DNA from: Sclerotinia nivalis
Taxonomy: Eukaryota; Ascomycota; Leotiomycetes; Helotiales; Sclerotiniaceae
Assembly: GCA_029531795.1 (NCBI GenBank)
Contig: JAPEIS010000001.1
Span: 6,944,001 to 7,008,000 of the forward strand
Length of the DNA: 64,000 nucleotides
Reading direction: 5' to 3'
Every line of letters starts with the position of its first letter. Position 1 is the first letter of the stretch. Made by a program: the position numbers and the translations under genes. Positions 48,646 through 59,683 of this stretch are shown in pieces. The notes below the pieces were generated by a model. The model made no database searches. It was not told where the DNA came from and saw only the letters and a list, made by a program, of their open reading frames with translations.

Positions 48646-49829
48646 ATATTTAGTATACCAATCATTAATCATAATACAGGTCTTTATTCTATTCGATATA
48701 CTAGCCCCCAATTTTTCGAATAACCCATTATCCAATGTATCTTAAATTACCTATAAAACACTCTTCAATCTCTATTTAACATATTCTGAAATGCTTTTAT
48801 TTATAACAATATCAAGAAATATCTCAAAAACATATACTTTTAGATACCACCAAATATACTCTATAGGATTCAGATCGAAACTATAAAAAAGCCAATCTTA
48901 AACTAATAAAATATCCCTTTCTCGAAAGTATACTTTTACTTTGCAAGTAATATATATAAAAGCATTATTTTATATAAATTGATACTCTAAATCCAATCCT
49001 TCAAAAATAGATTCGATTTCTGCATCAAGTACCTCCAAATATGAATTAGCACTATACTCAAACTTTTTGAATTCAAAATCTTTATTCATAATATAAAGAT
49101 TGCTTCTTTCGATATCACAAAAGCCTCCCCAAATTATAACCTTTATATTCTTCTTTGAAGAATATATTTGAACTATATTCCAATCCCATTTTTGAAAGAA
49201 AAAGTAGAAAACCTATTCCTGCTTTTTACCCCGCCCCCGCTCTACAAAACATTCGTTTGATCAAAAGATTAAACCCCATTCCTCTATTATAAAACTCCTC
49301 TATACTAAACACTATACAAACTGTTTAAATATATATTTTAATATAAATTCAAACCTCTTTCTAACTCTCCAATTGCCTATTTCATATACATAGAAGATCC
49401 TTTTGATGGTATCTCTTTTGCAATCAAATTCACAAACTATAATAATTTCCTAATAGATCGATTTGAACTATAAACATATATACCATATCATTATACATTC
49501 GTCTCTTTTTGAATAATACTTCTACCAGGGCTTTTTAAATAAAGACTTACCCTCATTACACAATTGATTTATTTTAATAATATTATATATAATAATACAG
49601 GCTATTCTAAGATCATTCACAATTTTAATGGATTCTACACCTTCTAAAACCTTTCCAATGATTCTATTACAATTATATAGGCTAAAATGCTTTTGAGGAA
49701 TATTATTATTATCAATTGATTTTAATGAAATACATTATGATAGTATAATTAATAAATAGAATATAGATTATAGGAATGAAACGCGTAAAAATTTATATTT
49801 ACGCGTTTTCGGCCATTATCAGTGCATGG
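48646..49829 (-). mobile_element. Decayed Tc1/mariner transposon
   Basis: Minus-strand transposase remnant. Readable blocks in order: VIIWGGF near 49125-49145, a QNNAFIYITC block (QDNA.. position) near 48955-48985, and DLNPIEYIWWYLK near 48840-48880, the C-terminal catalytic block of Tc1/mariner DDE transposases. Stops are frequent and A+T content is high, consistent with RIP. The right end may be near 49829 (CAGTAACCATGCACTG reading inward on the minus strand, next to TA). A matching left end could not be found, so the left limit is approximate. Confidence 0.75.
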
Positions 49830-51092
49830 TTACTGTAGATGATGCTACTTACAATTCAAGATAAAACAATTTTTAGTTTCCAATATTTGATACCCAATAT
49901 TAATAGATTTTTTACGCGCCCGCTTTGTCTTGAGATGGTGGTATTGAAAGCGTAGATACATAAGCAAACTGAAATTGATTGGCAACTGACCATCTAAATA
50001 CTGATTCCTCGCCATCTATATTTTCACCTCTTAGGCTATGACTATTTCCGGGAGTGAGCTACTTTTGGAAGCAGACGCCTTGTCCGTGATATACAAATGG
50101 AATAGGCCACACTTAAGTGTGGGCTATTCTATGAGGGTATTCCTCCCACCAAATATGGACTCCGAGATAGGTGGGTCACAGAATTAACCAAGAAACACCA
50201 CGAAAAAGAAGTCAAACAATCAACAGCGCTTGCCATCCCACATACAGATTATCTTACAAGGCCCAAACGCCTTGACCAACGGGAATTCGATGCAGAGCGA
50301 AGCTAACCTCGCTACTGACGTGGATAGGTATGAAATAAGTTTTTTACAAGCTAATTCCTAAAATCTATTTACTTAAGATCGGCTAGGATATAATCCTTTT
50401 CCTTGTAACACTAATAAACTAGAGATGAGCAACAAAACGAAAGAAATCTTTTAGTAGTGTGATATCAACCAATCGGCGAGAATAGTTGTGGCTAGTAGCC
50501 CGTTAGTCCCCTGACTAACAATATTCCGGCTAAGGAGATTTAGTAGGTAATTAGACACATTCTTCCAGGTACAAAAAACTAAATGGCAATTTCTCAATCA
50601 TTTTGAATATCAGCCTCATGCATGATGGAGTGGTTGACGAAATTTATCATCGATGAACAATAAACACAAGCCTCGAGATATTTCCGACCGAGAAAATGGA
50701 GGAACATGCGAGGAGGATGTTCTGCAAATATCACGTGATAACATGGCATTCGCTAAACATCATCGACATTAAATGCGGGGAGAGATCTTCAGGCCCAGAG
50801 ATACCCCACAGTAAAATTGACATCACTAATTTTAGGCATGGAAAACAAGATGATGGGAATAGGGATCGATGATTCGCTTTATTCTGAAATTGCATGTTTT
50901 GTTGACCTAATTTTATTGTTTGGTTGTTACTTCCCGACTTTCCAAACATTGATTGCGTGATGGCGTGAAGGTGTGAATACATTTTGGATAAATTTCCTCT
51001 AGCAATCCCTTTATTTTGCCCTCTCTCAAGCCAATCAGTCCTTCTTACATCTGCCTTTAAATCCACAATCATGTCTCGAAATGCATTATTAC
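49830..51092. other. Intergenic region, no supported gene
   Basis: Mixed composition. It contains short inverted repeats (for example CACACTTAAGTGTG near 50108-50121). The open stretch on the minus strand at 50731-51072 has no recognisable domain and unconvincing composition. Confidence 0.4.
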
Positions 51093-51304
51093 TGTCGGGA
51101 TCATGGTCATATGACCATAGAGAGAACTGTAATTAAGTCATATGATCGTATTAGATCATGTAATTTATAAAGGGCTGTACAAACTTCTTAAATATATATT
51201 TAAGGAGTTCGTTCTTTCAATATAGAATAGAAATAATCAAGAATAAGTTTTATCAAATAGACTAAAGTATTTTACACTTTGAACCCTATTATTTGATACC
51301 AACA
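51093..51304. repeat. Solo LTR (family R7, 212 bp) with perfect TSD
   Basis: Begins TGTCGGGATC and ends GATACCAACA, an imperfect inverted pair. The 5-bp duplication ATTAC is present at 51088-51092 and 51305-51309. It contains the 16-bp palindrome ATGGTCATATGACCAT at 51103-51118. No internal retrotransposon sequence is nearby, so it is a solo LTR from recombination. It ends 190 bp before the SDR start codon. Orientation is undetermined. Confidence 0.85.
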
Positions 51305-51494
51305 ATTACGTATCAATTGTCCCAAACCCCTCTCAGGAATGATGTCTATGACGTTTGCGAAATCACCCCATCGAAGCATCGACAGAATTCCATACCGGAG
51401 CATTTACTCCACAAGCCAACGTTAAAACCATACGAAGTCCATCTCCAATCGCCAATTTCAAGAATCTCGAAATCAATTCTCAACTACAACCAAA

Positions 51495-52429
51495 ATGTCT
51501 GATTCAAACAAGAACTTTCTTTTGAGCAACGTGTTCAATGTCAAGGGCAAGGTAATTCCCTCTTCGTCGTATGATATATGGATTCAAAAACTCACATTAA
51601 CTAGGTGGCCCTCATCACAGGTGGTGGATCTGGAATCGGTTTGATGGCAACTCAAGCACTAGCCGTCAACGGTGCTAAAGTTTACATCGTGGGTCGAACC
51701 GAAGAAAAGCTTGAAAACGTCGTCAAACACCACGGTCAAAACATTGAGGGAGAAATCATTCCCCTCACTGCAGACATCACCCGCAAAGACGAGATCGCCC
51801 GTCTAGTAAGGGAGGTCGAATCCAAGGAAGAATGTCTTTGTATCTTAATCAACAATGCCGGAATCTCAGGAGCGACTCAACAAACCGAAGCAAAGACCGC
51901 CGAGGAGATGAAGAAGAATATGTTTGATGATGAGAGTTCAACATTTGAAGATTGGTGCAATACCTACCGCACGAATGTACCCCAGTTATTCTTCATGACA
52001 ATGGCTTTCCTTCCTTTGCTTCAAAAAGCTTCGCAGACTCAATATGGATATTCCGGAACCGTGATCAACATATCATCTATTTCCGGCATCGTCCAATCTG
52101 CACAGCATCATTTTGGATACAATGCCAGCAAAGCCGCAGCTATCCACTTAACAAAGATGCTTGCCTCAGAAGTTGCGGAAAATGGATTGAAGGTTAGGAT
52201 TAACAATATCGCACCGGGTGTATTCCCAAGCGAGATGACTGCAGGTGGAAAGAGTGGAGAGGATCAAAAGAGTCACCTTGAGAAGGAGAAGTACGAGAAG
52301 GTTTCCGCGAGAAGACCGGGTAAGGATGAAGATATGGCCAATGCTGTCTTGTTTGCGGCTACCAATCAGTATTTGAATGGTCAGACGGTGGCTGTTGATG
52401 GTGGGTATATCTTGCATGCTGGTGCTTAA
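51495..52429 (+). CDS. Short-chain dehydrogenase/reductase (classical SDR), 293 aa
   Basis: NAD(P)-dependent oxidoreductase. There are two exons: 51495-51551 (19 codons, MSDSNKNFLLSN...) and 51605-52429. The intron 51552-51604 has GTAATT and CTAG borders and keeps the frame. Features: Rossmann cofactor motif TGGGSGIG (residues 24-31), NNAG (102-105), catalytic Ser in NISSISG (176-177), YNASK with Tyr191 and Lys195, and the NNIAPGVFPSEMT block that follows. All catalytic residues are present and the length is typical. The sequence resembles fungal SDRs annotated as rhamnolipid-type or 3-oxoacyl reductases, but the substrate is unknown. The gene starts 190 bp right of the solo LTR, which could affect its promoter. 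Confidence 0.93.
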
Positions 52430-53946
52430 TGAATTTATGAAGTTTGGATGTGTATGATAGAGCTACATGGTAATGATGGATACGGCACCCGGGATGAATT
52501 AAAAGTATGAATTCAATTTTTGAGTGTTTTCCCATATGAAGTGAGAGAATAACCATGGTGCATCAATAATGGCGTCAGATACCTCTGATCCTCCGAAAAT
52601 GTGTGGTATGAACGAATCGATGTACCCAAAGTCACTTGTCAAATGTCGAAACTTGAGGAAAACCTGGAAATTTGAATATGTACTAGAGATTGTTGATAGA
52701 AATTATAGGCTGGGACTAGCCTTAACTCTAATCATGTCCAAGCCCCGCAAGTGTCTTTCAGAAAGTCCACAACTCGGTAAATAAAAAGTATAGGCTAGTT
52801 ACCCGAGTTCCGAACTTTCTAACGGGCACGAGTAATTTTCCCATTGATTAGTCCTTGCTTTGGATTGACCAGATCGATCTTTCTGGTCCAATCTGGTGAA
52901 GAATTACCTAGTAATCAAGGGAACTTACTTCCTATGGGAGTTTAGAGGTTGGTAGATGGGGAGAGGGGGTTGGTACGCCTTCTTTAAAACATACGGAAAG
53001 CATGGAATTGTTTCTTACGTGCAGAAATTTGAACAGAACCATCCGGTGCTTATGGTAATTCTATTTTCATACCCGAGCTCAAGAGCATGTCACATCCAAG
53101 GTATAATATCCTGTATCTTTTAGTTCCCCCCAAAGCTGGTGATTGATTGATTGATTAAATTAACGTCTACACTGAAACTAAAACTATCTAAGACGGTTAG
53201 AGGCTCTTGCGAACTTCTAATAGATAACATAATGAAAATGAGTTGGCTTATTGGCCTAACTAAATACATGACTTAAGCGATTAAGATGAACTCAATCTTT
53301 GAGTTGAGCAGGGGAAGTGAAAACTAGTCCTAGGGGATGGACCCCGCCTTACCAACGCTAAAGTATATAATAAGAAAACCAAAGCTGGTAAGCTTACCCC
53401 ACACAATTCAAGTTTTATGTGTGAACAAATAGATTCGTCCGAAGACGGAGGCTTTCAAAGTCAGTTGTGATAGGCTCATTCCAATGTTCCATCATTTGAT
53501 ATATATTGGTCGTTCAAATTAGCTTTACCTAGCTCGTTATGATAAGCGCGTGAACCCAGTTCCTAGATTTCGATCCGCCTAGCCAGATTTTAGCGCAAGA
53601 ACCTACTTGAAACCGTCGAGTACGAACGGTTTGGTGCGGTAGTTAGCTCCAACTTTGATATCCTACGAACCTGATTTCTGGGCTGGAGCCACCTGAGTAC
53701 TGTCTAGCGTTAGACATTGAACTCGTTGACATGAGAGATTGGTAGCGGTACAATTGCCAAGTACTGTGGGTGATAGACGTCATATCTAGTCATTGGTAGT
53801 TAGTGAATAAAACCCCGCCTTTCCCCCAGCTTCATACAGTACCTACAGTATTGGCCTCTTCTACTTAAGGACTCTCCAACTCCTCTCCACCCCTTCTCAA
53901 ACACAAATCCAAACACAAATCCAAAGATTCTCTCAAACAAACGTCG
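52430..53946. other. Intergenic region, no supported gene
   Basis: Normal composition, many stops in all frames. A short tandem TGATTGATTGATTAAATTAA lies near 53142-53162. Pyrimidine-rich and CAAATCCAAACA-type repeats at about 53900-53930 immediately precede the next gene and could be its 5' leader. Confidence 0.4.
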
Positions 53947-54711
53947 ATGTATCACCACGCTATCCCCACGATGGAGTTCGCCATCAATTACCAGTCGAAA
54001 GGCCGCTGGCACTTCGCAGACCCTGTGTCTGGTACTCACCTCGCATGCGGACCCCTGGACAGGTCTAACTCGTCTTTATCACAGCAAAGCTCGTGGCTCC
54101 TTGTGAATAAAAAGCAAAGAGCATATGCCATGGCCAGTTCTTCTGGCACGCAAATCAGACTGAAGCGCGGAAATTGGTGTTTTTCCACTCGCCAGAAACT
54201 ATCCTTCAAATATGTTGCTCCTACTGAATCAGTCGAGCTTTCGGGAACATATACGTGGAAATATGAGAAGATGACGAAAAAGTATTTGTTAACGAAGAAG
54301 GGGGATCCATTGCGCCGGGTGTTCGCCACGTTAGTTCTTGATACGCATTTTCCTACTAAAATGCCTGCCAAAATGCAAATTTTTGACAAGGCTAATGTTT
54401 TTGCGCCAGATCATGCTCTTGTAAGTATGGATAATGAGTTAGCTTCGAAGGAATTGGATAAGTTTATTAATTTGTCTATTCTTGAGATGCTTCTTCAAGA
54501 AGAGAGGAAGATGTCGAGATGCCGCAGGGGCAACAAGAAGGCCGAGAAGGCCGAAGCAGCTGCGCAAACGACAGGTGTGATGAAGTGTGGATGTGTGTGT
54601 CACTGCTTTCCCGGAAAGTGTACTTTGACCAAGTTCGAGGAGAAATTAAAGGACATGTTCAACGTAACAGTTCGGGAAGTAGAACCTCAGGAGAAAGACT
54701 TATCTGCTTAG
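53947..54711 (+). CDS. Hypothetical protein, 254 aa, with C-terminal Cys cluster
   Basis: Single open frame of 254 codons with coding-like composition. I do not recognise the family. The first 170 residues are mixed beta-like sequence with two WxF/WKY patches (GRWHF, SGTYTWKYEKM); a long Lys/Arg/Ala-rich helix (residues about 185-212) follows, then a compact Cys/His cluster KCGCVCHCFPGKC (residues about 219-231) and an acidic tail. No signal peptide or membrane segment is visible. The start is the first ATG (53947); ATG at 53971 is an alternative. A leader of CAAATCCAAA repeats precedes it. It could be a lineage-specific protein; the Cys cluster may bind metal. Confidence 0.65.
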   Translation: MYHHAIPTMEFAINYQSKGRWHFADPVSGTHLACGPLDRSNSSLSQQSSWLLVNKKQRAYAMASSSGTQIRLKRGNWCFSTRQKLSFKYVAPTESVELSGTYTWKYEKMTKKYLLTKKGDPLRRVFATLVLDTHFPTKMPAKMQIFDKANVFAPDHALVSMDNELASKELDKFINLSILEMLLQEERKMSRCRRGNKKAEKAEAAAQTTGVMKCGCVCHCFPGKCTLTKFEEKLKDMFNVTVREVEPQEKDLSA

Positions 54712-56088
54712 TCGACCTAGATTATGTTTTAGGTTCACCACTATGGTGTAGTTATTTATTTCATGGGGATAGTTAAGGCGGCGTGGCTTATGGCGCAAAT
54801 GTTTCGGGTGGAGGAGCTTAAGGACACTATGGACAGAGCATCTGGTATGAATGGTTAAGGCGATTTTCAGCGATTTCCAGTGATTCGTAACGAATATAAT
54901 GAAAACATACATATCCACGTATTAAATATTAGTACTTTTATTACGAGAATTGAGGTGAAGTGATTTAAATACCCCAAACTATCTAACAATTATGATGTGG
55001 TATCCCATTCACGGCGGAGTGATTTTGATGAAGTACTCGCCAGGACATGGAAACCTAAGATGGAATATCAGTGAATGTTATAAAGTGATGAGCAGCGAAA
55101 GATTTTTTTTCTTCCCGTCCTATCACTTAATAGGACAGCACAAGGGGAGGAAGGGCAGGAAACGAACATCATTATTGAGATAGAACTATGTGTCTGGAAA
55201 TTTTCTTTGATGCGTTGCTGCTATTGGGTAGTTGTATTGCAAAACAGCATCTAGACAGCGGAACGAATCATAAGACAAAATAGAATATCTCTGCCCGCGC
55301 CCAAAAAATCAACAGATTTGCCATTAACGGTGCGTAAATGCGATGCTGCCATCTGGATTCGGTGCTATTTTTGTAGTGAGAAGGACATGGAAAATTACAC
55401 GACTTTGGTTCTCCCAATCCAAATTTACACCACAATGAACAGTAGCAATGCGAAGCAGCTTGCCTTGCGAAATGCAAAGGCTCTTTCGGAAGAGTATAAG
55501 CCCAAAGTAGGTATCGTGTAATTACTTCAGACGGCTGTCTTCTAAAACTTCTGGCTTGGATGAGATTATCATAGCCAATCCGGACTTCAATGTCAAATGG
55601 GTAATTGTTTGAGCTAGGCAGAGAAGTTAAACATGTATATGTGTAACGGTAGGTATGCCCGGCTACTTTAGAATTATACCACGCGGCATTTGTGACCGAA
55701 TTGATGTTTCAAACTTTGGTGGAAAGGCATGAAGTAATTCGAAAGTAATCATCTAATACCGGTATGTTGAGTTAACTCTACCTCTTTCTAATATCAAATT
55801 CGCACTGCCAGAAAGTACTGATTTCAAACACACTAAAGAAACGAAATTATTCCTCATTAGTTTATCATCTTGTAATAATACCAAGGTACCTACCAGTCCA
55901 GTACACACTTTCGAAGTTTTTATACTTTCGGAAGGCGCGTAGTGCAGCGGCCGTTAGTGTTATTTTAATTAATTCACGACGCGTCTCCCGAGCAACCTTT
56001 AACAAATCGTCCATACAGGAGGTTCTTTGGACCTTGACATGAATATTTCACAGAACGCAAAAAATTCTAGACTCGACTTTTCTTGATT
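54712..56088. other. Intergenic region, no supported gene
   Basis: Contains a 44-codon frame at 55387-55521 (ending EEYKPKVGIV) whose last codons overlap a good donor site GTAGGT, so a tiny spliced gene is conceivable, but no continuation was identified. A pyrimidine-rich tract is not obvious upstream of ORC4. Confidence 0.35.
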
Positions 56089-58997
56089 ATGGCACAATCA
56101 GAACCACCAAGTACACGAAAACGTATTAGATCTCGTATCTCAAATGAAGTCGACGAATTATCCCCATTACCTGCAAGAACGCAAACATCTGCAGCGAAGC
56201 GTCGAAAGGTAGATGCGCCTACTTCCACGCTTGGCGGTATCTCGAATCGATTCAAGAAACTCCTCGGATTGGGTGCTAAGAAGGATACCGAAAACAGTGC
56301 AGACGAATTGGGCGAGGACATCTACGACTTCAAGGTCACGGATGATGAAGAAGAGAGTACAAATGTGTTAGGGAAACCTAGTGCCAGGCCGATAGCAAGA
56401 AACATTAAGGCGGCAAAGTCTACAGCAAAGGGAGTGATTTTATCTGCGAAACGTGGGCGTGGGCGACCGCGAAGGAATGAAGATGGTCTCGGGAAGGCGA
56501 AAGCATTATCACAACAAGCTATCCAAAATGAAACTGCAGAGAACAAACAAGATAAGGAAATTGAAACTAATGGTGAAGATGTTGAATCTGCCGAGGCATC
56601 TTCGAAACCATCTAGTGGCCGGTCGACGAGATTATCTGATTCAAAGAACAATATTTCAGGAGCTCGAGGAAAGACCACTGGAGTGCCTGAATCTAGCACA
56701 CCAAAACGTGGCCGGCCGAAACGACTAGTAGATGATTTAGCAGACCCCATGGGTGTAGTTCCAAAAGGGATTCTGACACCTAGCAAATCTAGGAACTCGA
56801 CGATAAGGAAGAGTGTTGCATTTGACGAAACTGGCAAGGATAGCTTAGAGGGCTTTAAGGACATTCCGGTACGTTTAGGGATTTATGAGACAATGCTGCT
56901 CAAAGTTGGGTAGACTTGAAAGTGTATTATAGTATATTTCTTGAAGATGACATACTAACGCGCAATAGTCAGAGCCGCGCCCTAAGAAGCCGCGGGATAA
57001 AACCATACCATGCGCGTCACCGACAGTTACTCACAACGATGAAGAGGACGATCCTGTTTGTGAAATTTGTGCGAAACCTGACTCGAAACGCCCGAACCTA
57101 ATATTGTTTTGCGATGGATGTCCCCTTGCTGTCCATCAAAAATGTTACAGTGTGCCAAAAATACCCGATGGGGATTGGTTCTGCAAAAAATGTCAAAGAA
57201 CCAGGGTGGCGGCAGAAGCAGCGAGGGCTAATGAGAATAATGCTTTAAACGACTCGGATGATGAAATAACATGCGCTGTTTGCAAAGGGCTGGATTCAAA
57301 GAAACCGAACGAGATTATCCTATGTGAGAATTGTGATTATGCTGTTCACCAGAAATGTGGCAATATATCCAAGAAGCCTCGAGGCGAATGGCTTTGTAAG
57401 GCTTGTGTGTCCGATGTAGATCATGATCTGCTTGATGGGGAAACAGATTTGGGTCCGATTTCAATTGAAGTACCTAGCATTGAGGGATTCGAGACTCATC
57501 TCCAAACAATGCAACGAGTATTACTGGATCGACTCACAGGGCAGAAACGTCTAAGGATCCACGGACATGAAGATGAGGTACATAAGGTGCATCAACTCGT
57601 CGAACAGACAGTTTTGGCTGGTGAGGGTAACTCTATGTTAATTATCGGTGCGAGAGGCTCTGGAAAAACTACTGTAAGGTTCCTTGTCGAAGATCAGATT
57701 TTCTAACATGGCTAACTCATGCAAGCTGGTCGAATCCGTGATTTCAGATCTTGGGAAAGTCCATAGACAAAGTTTTCATGTTGTCAGACTCAATGGATTT
57801 ATCCACACAGACGACCGCCTTGCGCTGCGGGAAATATGGAGACAGTTGGGAAGGGAAATGGAGATTGAAGATGACTCTAATGGCAAGGTAAAGGTCATTT
57901 GGTTTAAAATCATGCCAGAGTTAACATTGTATACAGATTAGCAATTATGCTGATACGCTAGCTTCTCTTCTGGCTCTGCTTTCCCATCCATCAGAGATAT
58001 CAGAAATCGAGGCAGACCATACTGCTAAATCTGTTATCTTCGTACTAGACGAATTTGACCTCTTCACGACCCATTCTCGACAGACTTTACTTTATAATCT
58101 ATTTGACATCGCACAGGCGAGGAAAGCCCCCATCGCTGTACTTGGCCTTACCACTCGTGTGGACGTAGTCGAGAGTCTAGAAAAGAGAGTCAAGAGTCGT
58201 TTTAGCCACCGATATGTGCACTTATCATTACCTAGAAGTCTTCCAGCATTTTGGGGAGTATGCAAAGAGGGCCTCATTGTTGACAGCGACGATTATGTCG
58301 AAGAGGGATTTGATATCTCGACACCCGGACAAAACGAATTCCTATCATTTTGGCAGACAATGATTGAGGTAGAATCCCATATTTCCTTGGCTACACTCGC
58401 GCATAGCTAATATATTACTGTCAGAAGCTGTATAATAACGACACAAATTTCAAGCATCATATCCAATCACACTTCTACAGGTCTAAGTCGGTGCCTGCAT
58501 TTTTCACCTCCTCTATCCTTGCCATATCAACTCTTTCAATGCGGAATTTTCCCCTGCGTGGCCAATCATTCAACCTGGGCAATATGGAACTTTCGGCGCC
58601 GGACTCTAAACTTCACATTCTTCAAGGTCTATCAGAGTTAGAGCTCGCTATGCTGATAGCTGCCGCACGACTTGACATTATCCTTGACACGGACACTTGT
58701 AATTTTGCAATGGCTTACGACGAGTATAGCTCCTTAACATCGAGGCATAAGATACAGACATCGAGCACGGGTGTTGCGGCTTTGGGAGGAAGTGCCAAGG
58801 TATGGGGGAGGGATGTTGCTTTGGGAGCATGGGAACGATTGGTAGAGTATGATTTGCTCATATCTGCAGCTATTGGTGCAGCACAAGTAGGTGGAATTGC
58901 AGGTCGTATGTGGAAAGTTGATATTGCATTGGAGGAAATTCCGGGTAGTGTGGAGGGCCTTACTGGGATTATGCTGAAATGGTGTAGAGAAATATAA
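56089..58997 (+). CDS. ORC4: Origin recognition complex subunit 4, AT-hook and PHD containing, 883 aa
   Basis: AAA+ subunit of the complex that marks replication origins and loads the MCM helicase in the nucleus. Exons: 56089-56868, 56969-57673, 57726-57887, 57937-58368, 58425-58997. All introns have GT..AG borders (lengths 100, 52, 49, 56), intron 1 contains TACTAAC, and each exon is a whole number of codons. Domains: Ser/Lys-rich N-terminus with two AT-hooks (RGRGRPRR at about 122-129, KRGRPKR at about 206-212); two C4HC3 PHD fingers (about 291-335 and 362-406); AAA+ domain with Walker A GARGSGKTT (487-495) and Walker B VIFVLDEFD (582-590); ORC4 C-terminal winged-helix part to 883. The start ATG 56089 is the first in frame. 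The family call rests on the AAA+ and C-terminal sequence (LVESVISDLGK, VVRLNGFIHTDDRLALREI). The chain is longer than budding yeast Orc4 because of the N-terminal half. Confidence 0.92.
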
Positions 58998-59683
58998 ACT
59001 CAGTGTCCATTGATCCATTAATGACGGCATATTTGCAATATCGGCATTGGTCGGTTTCATCGCCATGTGGTGAGATGTAACACAAATCGCCCTGTTTATG
59101 AGGGGAAAATTTTGGTAAGCTGACCTGTCTGCGGGTGCCGACATATCTCTATGATCATTAATCTCCATTCAGATTGTTTGTGAGGCGCGACGTCCAGGTT
59201 TTCGTCTAGAATTTACATTCGGACCCCAAACGCTCGGGTCAGAAATAAGACGACCCCCAGGTAGGGCGATATTGATATATTTAGCCTGCATTTTCTTTCA
59301 TGGGGTGCTCCGAAATAGATGGCTTTCTAGACGGCCATTACCGATTACGCAGAGTCCAGTCGGTGAGTTTTAAATGGACAATTGTACAACGCCAAACACT
59401 TTACCAACGAATTAAAAAATGCTTGTTCTCTGCATGACCATAATTGAGCTGATTTGTGTCTTTAGATAACACTTGTTTCCATTGGCTCCAATGAAGCATA
59501 TGCAGTCGGTTAGCCTCACCCTGAGAAGTTTGGGGCGGGTAAAGAAGGCAGTGTACACATTTTTCTGATTGCCTGGTCTTTCTCATTCCCTTTTGAACTC
59601 GCCCTCTGCCATTCATACTTTTCACTCAATACATTCATTTTACTTGAGACATCTATCCTTCTACGTTGAAAGGCGCAGCAAGA
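58998..59683. other. Intergenic region between ORC4 and the next gene
   Basis: No gene seen. The last 120 bp (TTTTCACTCAATACATTC, ACTTGAGACATC) are pyrimidine-rich and likely hold the promoter or leader of the downstream gene. Confidence 0.4.

Noticed and set aside
50731..51072. Minus-strand 113-codon frame
   Set aside because: No recognisable domain, no splice context, surrounded by non-coding sequence; kept as unsupported.
52569..52784. 71-codon frame after the SDR
   Set aside because: No domain; ordinary length for chance at this composition.
55387..55521. Small frame ending at a possible donor site
   Set aside because: A second exon could not be found, so a gene cannot be supported.
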